From: Actinomycetes bacterium
Lineage (GTDB): Bacteria; Actinomycetota; Actinomycetes; Actinomycetales; Cellulomonadaceae
Direction of reading: 5' to 3'
DNA: 38,938 nucleotides
Assembly: GCA_023418375.1 (NCBI GenBank)
Contig: JAEZZV010000178.1
Location: 1-38,938 of the forward strand
The notes beneath the pieces are model-generated. The model was not told the DNA's origin, did no database searches, and saw only the letters and a program-made list of their open reading frames with translations. Position 1 is the first letter of the stretch; each line of letters opens with the position of its first letter. The translations under genes were made by a program, and so were the position numbers. Below, piece after piece: positions 14,908 through 22,089 of the stretch.

Positions 14908-14938
14908 CGCGTCCCCCGCGCACCACGGCCCACGACGA

Positions 14939-14976
14939 CGAGGCGTCGGTCACCGTGGATGGTGACCGGCGCCTCG
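14939..14976. terminator. 16-bp hairpin just outside the left end of element 1
   Basis: CGAGGCG-T-CGGTCACC (14939-14954), loop GTGGAT, GGTGACCG-G-CGCCTCG (14961-14976), with one G-U pair. It lies 8 bp outside the transposon end, so it belongs to the original chromosome. It may insulate the chromosome from element transcription. Confidence 0.6.
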
Positions 14977-14984
14977 TGCCGGGT

Positions 14985-15320
14985 GGCTGGTTCCGGAAAG
15001 TCAGGTGACCTGGGGTGACGGGCGGGGTGTGAGTGGTCGCTCCACCAGCTAACGGTGGCTCGCTCCACAGGCGCAGGTCAGCGCCGCGGGACGGAGGCGT
15101 GTGCGCCAGCCCGGGGGGCCGCCGAACGCGACGGTCACCCACGCCGTGGGGCGCGTCAGCCCGTCAGTTCAGGAACCCCGCGTGTATGACCGAAATGCGT
15201 TAGGGGACAGTGGCCGTGCCCCGCGAAAGCCGGGCACGGGGGGATGGCGCCCGGACTAGGGACGTCGCCTGGCGTGCCCAAACCGCCGGAGACTTCACGC
15301 TGGCTTCTCGTCGACTCCGT
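14985..15320 (+). repeat. Left-end repeat, copy 1 (LE1)
   Basis: Matches 16,813-17,170. Shared landmarks in the same order are GGCTGGTTCCGGAAAG, CGCAGGTCAGCGCCG, GTGGGGCGCGTCAGCCCGTC, CAGTGGCCGTGCC and GGAGACTTCACGC, ending at TCGTCGACTCC. Copy 1 is about 22 bp shorter through several small gaps. The repeats diverge abruptly after TCGACTCC, which defines the inner boundary. No gene is supported inside it. Confidence 0.75.
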
Positions 15321-15327
15321 GTCGGGC

Positions 15328-15570
15328 CGTGACCGAACGCCTGGCCGCGCTCGGGATGCGGGCCTCGATCCGGACCGTCGGCGGTGCCTACGACAACGCC
15401 GTCATCGAGTCGTTCTGGTCCCGCATGCAGGTCGAGCTCCTGGACCGTCAGCGCTGGCGCACCCGCTTGGAGCTGGCAAACGATCTGCGAGTACCTCGAG
15501 ATCTTCCACAACCGCCAGCGTCGGGACTGCGCCCTGGGCTGCGAAACGCGCCCTTTACATTGTTAGAGCA
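15328..15570 (+). pseudogene. IS3-family transposase (OrfB) C-terminal remnant
   Basis: The frame VTERLAALGMRASIRTVGG, then AYDNAVIESFWSRMQVELLD, is the late catalytic core of an IS3-type integrase/transposase, with the final catalytic Glu in VIESFW. Near 15,480 the homology moves to another frame (ICEYLEIFHNRQRR), so there is a frameshift. It stops at about CALG without the family C-terminus. The N-terminal part and both IS ends are missing. The fragment starts immediately after the LE1 boundary. Confidence 0.75.
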
Positions 15571-15649
15571 CGTTGGCCGAGGGCATTGACGTTCGCGCCC
15601 GATCTCTGCACCCTTGTGTTCCTGGTTGTTCACATCGACAGGGGGAATG

Positions 15650-16213
15650 ATGAGCACCACACGTCTTCGCCACCGGGCCGCCGCGGTCGTCATCGCCAGC
15701 GTCGTCGCGATGACCGCGGCCACGACATCGGCTCATGCCGATTCCGGCGAACCCGACTCGCCCGCGAGCGCGACAACGACAACCGAGCCCGTGGTGATTA
15801 CGGCTGACTCGGTCGTCTTCACGCTCACGAACGCTGCGGGAACCGAAGAGGTCGTGAGTCTGGAGCGGTTCGCGGCCGAGCTCGCGCGGACGCCTGCCCT
15901 GGCCCAGAGAGCGCTCGGTGGTGCCTCGACCAACGCCGTCGGCCGGATCGAGGGTAACTGGTACAAGACATCGAACATCTACTTCAACAAGGACGAGACG
16001 AATCGGATCGCGGCCGGCGCCGGTGTCGTCTACATGCTCCCGGCGGGGGTCCCGAATGTCGTCGTTCAGGCCATCCGCGCGGCCGCAGCGGGCGTAGTTG
16101 TGTGGGCCGGGATCGCCATCGCCACCGGATCATGCGTCGGGATCAAGACCCCGATCACGATCGGTCCCCGGGTGCCCCTTCCCATCTACCACCGCAGCGG
16201 GTTCTGCTACTGA
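15650..16213 (+). CDS. Small secreted protein of unknown function (cargo of element 1)
   Basis: A 187-residue product with a clear signal peptide. It has a basic N-terminus (STTRLRHRAA), a hydrophobic core, and a likely cleavage after SAHA near residue 30. The mature part starts with a Thr/Ser/Pro-rich linker, then an acidic stretch. It ends in a hydrophobic, Ala/Val/Gly-rich segment (about 130-165) and a short tail YHRSGFCY. Two Cys in the last 40 residues could form a disulfide. Paired ATGs occur at 15647 and 15650 behind AGGGGG. A two-helix membrane protein gene starts one base after its stop. The pair resembles a secreted bacteriocin-like protein with its immunity protein, but I recognise no family. 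Confidence 0.6.
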   Translation: MSTTRLRHRAAAVVIASVVAMTAATTSAHADSGEPDSPASATTTTEPVVITADSVVFTLTNAAGTEEVVSLERFAAELARTPALAQRALGGASTNAVGRIEGNWYKTSNIYFNKDETNRIAAGAGVVYMLPAGVPNVVVQAIRAAAAGVVVWAGIAIATGSCVGIKTPITIGPRVPLPIYHRSGFCY

Positions 16214-16214
16214 C

Positions 16215-16472
16215 ATGACAGCCATCTGGATCGTTCTTGCCGCCGTCGCTCTCGGCGTCGTCGGCTGGTACGCCGGACGCCGCCGAGGACTGCCCGCTAC
16301 CACTGTCATGATCACCCTTCTTGTTGGTGCCGCCGTCGCTGTCCTGACCGTCCGCGGGGAGTGGCAGCAGGTGGTTGGCGCAGGCATGGTCGGGCTGGTG
16401 ACCGGTCACGTGCTCGGGGGTGGCCTCCGGCGCGACCGCGCCCCCGCAGCCGGGAGGGCGTCCTCCGGCTGA
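16215..16472 (+). CDS. Small two-helix membrane protein (possible immunity/partner protein)
   Basis: An 85-residue protein starting one base after the stop of the secreted protein gene, so it is translationally coupled. Helix 1 (AIWIVLAAVALGVVGWYAG) is followed by basic residues GRRRG. A second region (ATTVMITLLVGAAVAVLTV) and a third weaker hydrophobic stretch (VVGAGMVGLVTGHVLGGG) precede a basic C-terminus. Size, topology and coupling to a secreted partner are what one expects of an immunity or anchoring protein, but there is no motif evidence. A perfect 14-bp terminator follows the stop. Confidence 0.6.
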   Translation: MTAIWIVLAAVALGVVGWYAGRRRGLPATTVMITLLVGAAVAVLTVRGEWQQVVGAGMVGLVTGHVLGGGLRRDRAPAAGRASSG

Positions 16473-16484
16473 TCCGTCGACCGC

Positions 16485-16521
16485 GAGGCGGCGGCCCCTG
16501 TCATCCCGGGGCCGCCGCCTC
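16485..16521 (+). terminator. Terminator of the element 1 cargo operon
   Basis: GAGGCGGCGGCCCC (16485-16498), 9-nt loop, GGGGCCGCCGCCTC (16508-16521). It starts 13 nt after the stop of the 85-aa gene. The remaining gene-free stretch to 17,104 is right end 1 plus left end 2. Confidence 0.8.
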
Positions 16522-16602
16522 ATGGCGCCCTCCTCCCACGACGTCGGGCGGGTTCACCGAGGAACGTGCCTGGCGACCTCTCGGTGGACACTCCTGCTCC
16601 AG

Positions 16603-16807
16603 CCTCCGAGTAGCCCGGCCCAGGCGGGGCTACTCGGCGTACCTGGAGATCGCGCAAGACCCGCGGCTGCGCGGCGACATCAGAGGAACCTCGGCGTCTC
16701 CGGCGGCGCCGAAGCGAAGGAGCCCCGGACCTCACGGTCCGGGGCTCCTTCGTCGTCCAGCCAGCTGGCTTTCCGGAAGCCACCGGGGTGGCTTTCCGGA
16801 ACCAGCC
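16603..16807 (+). repeat. Right-end repeat, copy 1 (RE1)
   Basis: A 205-bp segment colinear with 33,299-33,503, which has exactly the same length. In order it has a hairpin (CCGAGTAGCCC 16606-16616 with GGGCTACTCGG 16627-16637), a 15-bp terminator (16717-16731 with 16736-16750), and two CTTTCCGGAA units spaced 23 bp apart (from 16766 and 16789), the last ending in CCAGCC. The pair of units looks like repeated transposase-binding sites. Confidence 0.8.
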
Positions 16808-16812
16808 GTGGT
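16808..16812. repeat. 5-bp spacer GTGGT between two element ends
   Basis: RE1 ends CCAGCC at 16807 and LE2 starts GGCTGG at 16813. The five bases between resemble the 5-mers outside the outer ends (CGGGT at 14980-14984 and TGGGT at 33504-33508). This fits a 5-bp target duplication shared by tandem insertions. Confidence 0.5.
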
Positions 16813-17170
16813 GGCTGGTTCCGGAAAGGGGTAGAGAGGGCACCTGACCTGGGGTACCGGCGGAGGTCGTCGGAGGCGCTCCACCGGCTAACGGGTGGTC
16901 GCTCCACCGCCGCAGGTCAGCGCCGTGGTACGGCGGCGTGTGCGCCGGCCCGGAGGCGGCGTCGCAAGCGCCGGTCACCTGCGCCGTGGGGCGCGTCAGC
17001 CCGTCAGCTCAGGCACCCTGCCCGTATGAACGGCATGCGTTAGGGCACAGTGGCCGTGCCCGGCGAAGGCCGGGCGCGGTGGGGGTTCCGGCCTCGCGTC
17101 CGGTTCAGGAGCGCCGCCCCAGCGTGGGCAACCCGCCGGAGACTTCACGCCGGCTCCTCGTCGACTCCTT
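16813..17170 (+). repeat. Left-end repeat, copy 2 (LE2)
   Basis: Homologous to LE1 (14,985-15,320) with the same landmark order and the same inner boundary at TCGTCGACTCC. The C-terminal codons of the small gene at 17105-17353 run into it, so that gene was probably cut or extended when the ends formed. No independent gene is supported inside. Confidence 0.75.
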
Positions 17171-17353
17171 GTGCTGTTCGTGGCCACGGGCACACCTGCA
17201 GAACGACGTCGACTTCCCCGTCGCCGCCTGACCGATCAGGAGCGGTCCTGCAAGTTCGCTATCGGGCTTGATGCGATCGCAGGTAGGCGAGATGTGCACC
17301 TTGCGGAACGAGCCGCTGAGCTCCAGCCAGACTCGCGGCGGTTCGTATGGCAT
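17105..17353 (-). CDS. Small Cys-containing protein of unknown function
   Basis: An 82-residue product beginning MPYEPPRVWLELSGSFRKVH. The mid part has Cys residues in SPTCDRI and in SFCRCARGH, so it may bind a metal or form a disulfide. The last ~17 residues are encoded by the conserved left-end repeat of element 2 and are probably not original. Its ATG shares one base with the TGA of the upstream gene (TGATG), so the two are co-translated. No family is recognised. Confidence 0.5.
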   Translation of the reverse strand: MPYEPPRVWLELSGSFRKVHISPTCDRIKPDSELAGPLLIGQAATGKSTSFCRCARGHEQHKESTRSRREVSGGLPTLGRRS

Positions 17354-17880
17354 CAGGTGCCGTACCGGCGTCGTCGAGCCCTCGGCTTCGCCCGGTCCTC
17401 ATCGGCCTCCAGCACCGGTTCGCCGACAGCGGGCCGCTTGGGCGTCCCCTGCGTAGTCGCGGGCCCGTCGGCGCAGAGGGAAGTGACCTCTTCGATGAGG
17501 GCGTCCTGCTCGTCTCCTTCGGCCTCGGCACTGACAACAGCCGCGTGGTCTCCACCGTCCTGCGTGTTCGGCTGGGTCTGGGTGTCCGACTCCGCGTGTC
17601 GCCTCGCCCGGATCGCGATCAGAGCTCGCTTCGTTGCCTTCGCGACAACCGCGCCGATGACTGCCACCGCGGCACCCGCCGCCATGATCTTGAGGTCTCT
17701 CGCAACGGGGCTCGCACTGGTGCGGGAACCGTCCGCATCCTCATCAGCCTCGGTTCGGTGGAAGTCCGCGTGTGTGGTGAGTACACCGTCGGGGTTGAAG
17801 AGCAGGTTGCTCTCGCCGTCCTTGCCTGGCGTGAGGTCGTCCGGGTACTCGCGGTATCCGTACTCCCGCTTCACGCCCAC
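17353..17880 (-). CDS. Hypothetical single-helix membrane protein
   Basis: A 175-residue product beginning VGVKREYGYREYPDDLTPGK. One hydrophobic segment (IMAAGAAVAVIGAVVAKATK, about residues 65-85) is followed by a basic patch, then a long acidic, Gln/Thr-rich C-terminus ending KPRARRRRYGT. The orientation suggests an N-terminal domain of about 60 residues and a disordered C-terminal tail on opposite membrane sides. The GTG start is exactly six bases after a TAGCCT box, so the transcript is leaderless. The 82-aa gene follows in coupling. I do not recognise the family. Confidence 0.58.
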   Translation of the reverse strand: MGVKREYGYREYPDDLTPGKDGESNLLFNPDGVLTTHADFHRTEADEDADGSRTSASPVARDLKIMAAGAAVAVIGAVVAKATKRALIAIRARRHAESDTQTQPNTQDGGDHAAVVSAEAEGDEQDALIEEVTSLCADGPATTQGTPKRPAVGEPVLEADEDRAKPRARRRRYGT

Positions 17881-17886
17881 GCGGTC

Positions 17887-17892
17887 AGGCTA
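17887..17892 (-). promoter_or_regulatory. Leaderless -10 box for the 175-aa/82-aa gene pair
   Basis: TAGCCT on the minus strand, then GACCGC and GTG 17880. Spacing and sequence match the other leaderless genes in the window. Confidence 0.55.
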
Positions 17893-17988
17893 GCGGCGGG
17901 AGGCGAAGCGCCGGGCGGCCACAATCGCGTTTTCACCCGCAAGCCTGCACGGCCCCGCCGGAGCGCTGCTTCGTGGTGAGTGCAGTCT

Positions 17989-18357
17989 TCACGCGCACGC
18001 GTCGATGAAGAACTCCTCACCGACAGCCTGATCAAGCTCCGGGATGGTGGCGCGCTGTGCCTCGACGACCGACGCCACGTCCGCGGCGACTGCCGCGCAG
18101 ATGCTCGCCTTGTCGGCATCGGGTGTGCCCGACCAGCGGAAGTCCAGGGCCCTCCATTGGGCGATGCGACGCTCCTCGGCCTGGGCCTCCGGATCGACGG
18201 GCGCTGGGTCCACGGGCTCTGGCGTAGCGGTGACGGTGACGGTCGTCTCGGGAGCGACGGTCACGGTCACAGGCGACGGCTGAATGGTGCATCCAGCGAC
18301 GACGAGGGTCGTCGCGACAGCCCCACACGCGTGAAGAACGAGTCTGTAGCGCTGCAT
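17989..18357 (-). CDS. Predicted lipoprotein
   Basis: A 122-residue product with a lipoprotein signal. A basic N-terminus (MQRYR) and hydrophobic core precede the lipobox LVVAGC, whose Cys (about residue 23) would be acylated. The mature N-terminal region is a Thr/Val/Pro-rich spacer with acidic residues. The C-terminal half (about 65-122) is helical with Cys residues in SICAAV and FIDACA, probably a disulfide. ATG 18357 is preceded by GGGAGG. It is transcribed away from the CBASS operon. The function is not recognised. Confidence 0.65.
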   Translation of the reverse strand: MQRYRLVLHACGAVATTLVVAGCTIQPSPVTVTVAPETTVTVTATPEPVDPAPVDPEAQAEERRIAQWRALDFRWSGTPDADKASICAAVAADVASVVEAQRATIPELDQAVGEEFFIDACA

Positions 18358-18556
18358 CGATCGGCCTCCCACCTCGGTGGGAGCGTACAGACCGGGGCCA
18401 CCGAGCGAGCCTGCCATCGGGGTGAATGGGCTAGTCCGAGACTCACCCGGGCCGATGGGGCACGAGGCCGAAGGTGGCGGCCCGGAAGGGTCGTACGTCC
18501 GTGATGTCGGTGTTGCCTGCTTTCCTCGTTCCAAGGTCAGCGGTGAGGAGGACGGC

Positions 18557-19759
18557 ATGGGGAGTGGCGCGGATGGGACCGACGGCGCGATCGGGCCCGG
18601 TGGGGCGACGCGGTCGGTGTCCGAGCGGGTTTCCCGCAGGGTGTGGGTCGCTGCCGGTGGCCGGTGCACGATGTGCAACCGGTACTTGCTCGAGGACGAG
18701 TTCACCGGCCGCGACGTGGCGGTCGGCGAGCTCGCGCACATCGTCGGCTGGACCGACGCTCCGGGTTCCCCGCGGGGTGACGAGCCGGTCGAGTTCGACG
18801 AGCGGAACCTCGAGGCGAACCTGATGCTGCTGTGCCACGACCAGCACCGCGTGATCGACAGCCGGTCGCTGTGGGAGGTGTACGACGCGGAGACGCTGCG
18901 GCGGTTCAAGCGCGATCACGAGCACCGGGTCCGCCAGCTCACGGGGCTCGGTCGCGACGACCGCAGCACCGTCCTGCGCGTCGTCGGGTCCTTGCATGAT
19001 GCGCCCGTCCAGCTGGGGCGGGCCAGCGTCGCGACGGCGCTGCTCGCCGACGGGCGTTTCCCGGACTACGCGCTGACCGGCGCCGACCAGTTCGAGATCG
19101 ATCTGCGCAGGCTCCCAGGCGAAGCCAACGGCCAGTCCGCGTACTGGGCGATGGCCACCGAGCTCATGCGCGAGCGCCTCGCCACGCTCTCAGTGCACGT
19201 CGCCAAGGAGGACGTCAACCGGCTCGCGGTCTTCCCGTTCGCGCGGGTCCCCGCGCTGGTCGCCCTCGGGGCCCAGCTCGACGATGCCGTGCCGACGGAC
19301 ATCTACCCGAAGCGTCGCGACGCCGGCGAGGGGTGGGGTTGGACGCCCGGTGCCCCCGAGGTGCAGTTCACCTGGGCCCGGGCACACGAAGGCAAGGACC
19401 CCACCAACGTCGCCGTCGTGTTCTCGGTGTCCGGCACGCCCGACCGGCGTCGCTTCCCTGAGCGGACAGCCTCTGCGACGGTCTACGAGGTGAGGTCCCT
19501 CCAGGCCGAGCCCGGGCCGGACCTCATCAGCAACCGCACGTCCCTGGACTCCTTCGCCCAGGCTTGGCGCGGCCTGCTCGCCGAGATGGAGCACCGCCAC
19601 CCCGGGCTCGAAACCATCGACGTCTTCGCCGCCGCCCCGGTAACCGCCGCCGTGGTCATCGGCCGCTCCCTCATGCGAGCGGTGCACCCACGGCTCCGAG
19701 TCTTCGACCGGGGCCGCGCCGACGAGCAGTACCAGTTCGCCTTGGAGGTCACCCCGTGA
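18557..19759 (+). CDS. cap5: CBASS effector: HNH endonuclease-SAVED fusion (Cap5)
   Basis: A 400-residue effector. The N-terminal HNH nuclease (about 20-125) shows Cys37 and Cys40 in RCTMCNR, His61 in GELAHIVGW, and NLMLLCHDQHRVID with Cys93, His94 and His97. These are structural zinc ligands and catalytic residues of the family. The C-terminal SAVED domain (about 160-400) contains the late motif AAAPVTAAVVIGRSL typical of SAVED. In Cap5 proteins SAVED binds a cyclic nucleotide made by the partner CD-NTase, which triggers DNA degradation and abortive infection. ATG 18557 follows GAGGAGG by 5 nt. Its TGA overlaps the GTG of the CD-NTase gene, so the two are coupled. Confidence 0.9.
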   Translation: MGSGADGTDGAIGPGGATRSVSERVSRRVWVAAGGRCTMCNRYLLEDEFTGRDVAVGELAHIVGWTDAPGSPRGDEPVEFDERNLEANLMLLCHDQHRVIDSRSLWEVYDAETLRRFKRDHEHRVRQLTGLGRDDRSTVLRVVGSLHDAPVQLGRASVATALLADGRFPDYALTGADQFEIDLRRLPGEANGQSAYWAMATELMRERLATLSVHVAKEDVNRLAVFPFARVPALVALGAQLDDAVPTDIYPKRRDAGEGWGWTPGAPEVQFTWARAHEGKDPTNVAVVFSVSGTPDRRRFPERTASATVYEVRSLQAEPGPDLISNRTSLDSFAQAWRGLLAEMEHRHPGLETIDVFAAAPVTAAVVIGRSLMRAVHPRLRVFDRGRADEQYQFALEVTP

Positions 19760-21096
19760 AGCTCACCTCGTACTTCAAGTCGTTCATGGAGACCACGGTC
19801 AACCTGAACGACGACCGCATCGCGAAGCTGAACGACCGCGTGGACGCCATCACGTCGTTCCTGCGTACCCACCCCGTCTTCGACGAGCTGTTCATCGACG
19901 TGCTGCCGCAGGGCTCCTACGCCCACCGGACGATCATCAAGCCGGTCGGCGGGCGGGAGTTCGACGCGGACGTGCTCCTTGCACTGACCGAGCACCCGGA
20001 CTGGACGCCGGCCGAGTACACCGCCGAGCTCAAGAGGGCGTTCGAGGGCAGTGCCACGTACAAGGGCAAGGCGCACAAGCGCACCCGGTGCGTGTACATC
20101 GACTACGCCGACGACTTCCACATCGACGTTGTCCCGTACGTCGAGGCGCGCAAGGACATCACCAACAACAAGACGGACGACTGGGAGCACACCGACCCCG
20201 AGGGTTTCACAGCGTGGTTCGAGGACAAGGGCCGGATCGTCGGTGGCGGACGGTTGCAGGCCTCGCTCCGGCTCCTGAAGTACCTGCGCGACAGCAAGAC
20301 GACGTTCTCCATCAAGTCCGTCCTGCTCACCATCCTCGTCGGCGAGCAGGTGGAGTCGTGGCGCACCGACGTTGACGAGAAGTACTACGCCGACCTGCCC
20401 ACTGCGTTCGTGCACCTGCTCGAGGATCTCGACACCTACCTCCAGGCACGGGTGTGGATGCCGGCCATCTACGACCCCGCGGGCACCGGTGAGGACTTCA
20501 GCCTGCGATGGCACCAGGACGGCTACGCCATCTTCAGGACCAAGATCCGCGACTACGCCGCCAAGGCCCGCGCGGCCTACGACGAGCCGAACAAGGCAAC
20601 GAGCCTCGCCTTGTGGCAGGAGCTCCTCGGCACCGCGTTCACGGCGCCCACCACCGCCGAGGCCGCCTCCCTGACCCTCCACGCGTCCGCTGCGCCCGAC
20701 CCGGGCGAGCAGTTCATCGAGGTCCACAAGAAGATCCCCGTACGGCTCTCTGGGGAGGTCCGGCTCGTCGGGCGTGTCCGGCAGGCCGGCGTCATGCGTG
20801 CCTACGACCTGCCTCGACGCGGAGACACCGTGGCGAAGAACAGGGAGATCGACTTCCGCCTCGAGTCATGCTCGGTCGAACCGCCCTACCAGGTCATGTG
20901 GAAGGTCAAGAACACGGGGCGCGAAGCCGCCGCTGTGAACCAGCTCCGCGGGTCCATCATCGCCGGAGACCACAGCCACTATGAGCACACCGCGTACGCC
21001 GGCAGCCACTACGTCGAGGCCTACATCATCAAGAACGGCATCTGCGTCGCCAAGGACCGCCAGCCGGTGATCGTCCCCAAGAAGTCTCGGCTGTAG
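19756..21096 (+). CDS. CBASS CD-NTase (SMODS nucleotidyltransferase) with C-terminal AGS-C-like sensor
   Basis: A 446-residue cyclic oligonucleotide synthase. The nucleotidyltransferase core has Gly53-Ser54 in VLPQGSYAHRT, Asp70 and Asp72 in GREFDADVLLAL, and Asp124 in FHIDVVPYV as the third metal ligand. The OAS-like helical domain follows, to about 330. The C-terminal ~100 residues have the pattern of the SMODS-associated AGS-C domain: YQVMWKVKNTGREA, then LRGSI, HYEHTAY, SHYVEAYIIKNGICVAK. The enzyme makes the second messenger that activates the SAVED effector upstream. GTG 19756 overlaps that gene's stop. No Cap2/Cap3 ancillary genes follow, so this is a minimal (type I-like) CBASS. Confidence 0.9.
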   Translation: MKLTSYFKSFMETTVNLNDDRIAKLNDRVDAITSFLRTHPVFDELFIDVLPQGSYAHRTIIKPVGGREFDADVLLALTEHPDWTPAEYTAELKRAFEGSATYKGKAHKRTRCVYIDYADDFHIDVVPYVEARKDITNNKTDDWEHTDPEGFTAWFEDKGRIVGGGRLQASLRLLKYLRDSKTTFSIKSVLLTILVGEQVESWRTDVDEKYYADLPTAFVHLLEDLDTYLQARVWMPAIYDPAGTGEDFSLRWHQDGYAIFRTKIRDYAAKARAAYDEPNKATSLALWQELLGTAFTAPTTAEAASLTLHASAAPDPGEQFIEVHKKIPVRLSGEVRLVGRVRQAGVMRAYDLPRRGDTVAKNREIDFRLESCSVEPPYQVMWKVKNTGREAAAVNQLRGSIIAGDHSHYEHTAYAGSHYVEAYIIKNGICVAKDRQPVIVPKKSRL

Positions 21097-21176
21097 CGAC
21101 TCTCGACGTTGGTCACGGGCGTACCGGCGCCCTGGCCGGCGGCCGCCGTGCCCGCGCGCGAGTCGGTGCGAGGGCG

Positions 21177-21596
21177 TCAGCCATCGACGGGGAGTTCGAG
21201 CGGGTCGGCGCCGGGATGCGGCGCGGGTTCGATGGCAACCACGGTGGTGGTCCGCCGCACGGTCGGGACGCCGTCGCCGCGGATCGCCAGTACCAGGCAC
21301 ATCGGCTCGCCCACGGCCGCAGCCAGTGCGAGCAGAGGGATGTCGTCGCCGTCGCGGCGCAGCTCGGCGACGAGGACGTCTGCTGACGTGTGGGTCCCCG
21401 GGAACCTGGCCGCCACCGAGGCGTCGAAATCGACGAGGTAGGCGCTGGAGCGGGTGCGCACGACCCATCGCCCGGTGCTGCGGACGAGGGCCGCCGACTG
21501 GCTTCCCATGCGGGGGTGCAGGATCCCCGCCAGCCAGCACAGGACGACCGGACGTCCACTCTGGCCGGTGTCGGCACCGGCCGAGTTGGTGGTCAT
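21177..21596 (-). CDS. Hypothetical protein
   Basis: A 139-residue soluble product starting MTTNSAGADTGQSGRPVVLC. No recognised motif. The frame is predicted to be a mixed alpha/beta domain with a short Val/Ile-rich beta segment (TTTVVAIEPAP) near the end. Its ATG overlaps the TGA of the gene before it (ATGA), so the two are one translational unit. It converges on the CBASS operon with 80 bp between stops. It may be an accessory gene of the island, but nothing in sequence says so. Confidence 0.55.
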   Translation of the reverse strand: MTTNSAGADTGQSGRPVVLCWLAGILHPRMGSQSAALVRSTGRWVVRTRSSAYLVDFDASVAARFPGTHTSADVLVAELRRDGDDIPLLALAAAVGEPMCLVLAIRGDGVPTVRRTTTVVAIEPAPHPGADPLELPVDG

Positions 21597-21985
21597 CGCC
21601 CGCTCTCGTCCCGGGGCCGTGCCTGGCCCTCGTTGGCCCCCGCGTTCGGGTCAGCCACGGGGATGTCCGCCCGGTCGACGGGCTCGATGGAGGTGCACGC
21701 CCGGGGGATCCAGTACTGGTAGTCCGGTCCGCCTGGGTCGGTGAGGAGCTCGTGTCGGTCGCCCACTCGAATGACGCCGGTGTCGCCGCGCGTGGAGGTG
21801 ACCCGCACGAGCGGAACGAAGCGCCCGTCATTGGGAAACCGCGGGCTGCCCGGGCCCCAGTGTCGAAGGAGCAGCTCCCGGTCGAGGTCGAGGTAGGCGA
21901 TGGTGGCGGACGTGCTGTGGATGGCCCACACCCCGCCCTCATCGAGGCGCAGTTCGGTCTTGGTCGTGTTCTGTTCGGTGTCCAC
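21593..21985 (-). CDS. Hypothetical protein, coupled to the 139-aa protein
   Basis: A 130-residue product from GTG 21985, starting VDTEQNTTKTELRLDEGGVW. A compact beta-rich core (VWAIHSTSATIAYLDLD, then RFVPLVRVTS) is followed by an acidic tail. The start is uncertain, since no ribosome site is close and the frame is open further upstream. The GTG is chosen because the upstream sequence loses protein-like character. I see no family match. Terminator 22046-22078 lies just upstream, so it needs its own promoter or read-through. Confidence 0.5.
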   Translation of the reverse strand: MDTEQNTTKTELRLDEGGVWAIHSTSATIAYLDLDRELLLRHWGPGSPRFPNDGRFVPLVRVTSTRGDTGVIRVGDRHELLTDPGGPDYQYWIPRACTSIEPVDRADIPVADPNAGANEGQARPRDESGR

Positions 21986-22045
21986 GGGCCGAACGTGCTC
22001 ACCGTCCCCTTCCTGGCATTGGCCTTGTAGCCTGGGCAGACACGC

Positions 22046-22078
22046 GAGGCCGCCCCCGGTTCCATCGGGGGCGGCCTC
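22046..22078 (-). terminator. Terminator of the 159-aa gene
   Basis: GAGGCCGCCCCCG (22046-22058), loop GTTCCAT, CGGGGGCGGCCTC (22066-22078). It starts 12 bp past the stop of the gene at 22090-22569. Confidence 0.8.
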
Positions 22079-22089
22079 GTTCGTGCTGG

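Larger units (their letters stand above)
14985..16807 (+). mobile_element. Element 1: small non-autonomous element with 16-bp terminal inverted repeats
   Basis: It begins GGCTGGTTCCGGAAAG (14985-15000) and ends with the exact reverse complement CTTTCCGGAACCAGCC (16792-16807). Its first ~336 bp match the start of element 2, and its last 205 bp match the end of element 2. It carries only an IS3 remnant and two small cargo genes and has no transposase, so it would need one in trans. The flanking 5-mers are CGGGT and GTGGT, an imperfect target duplication. All of this is seen in the sequence; the transposon interpretation is inference. Confidence 0.65.

Noticed and set aside
15328..15570. Complete IS3 element
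   Set aside because: Only the frameshifted C-terminal part of OrfB remains, with no OrfA and no IS ends.
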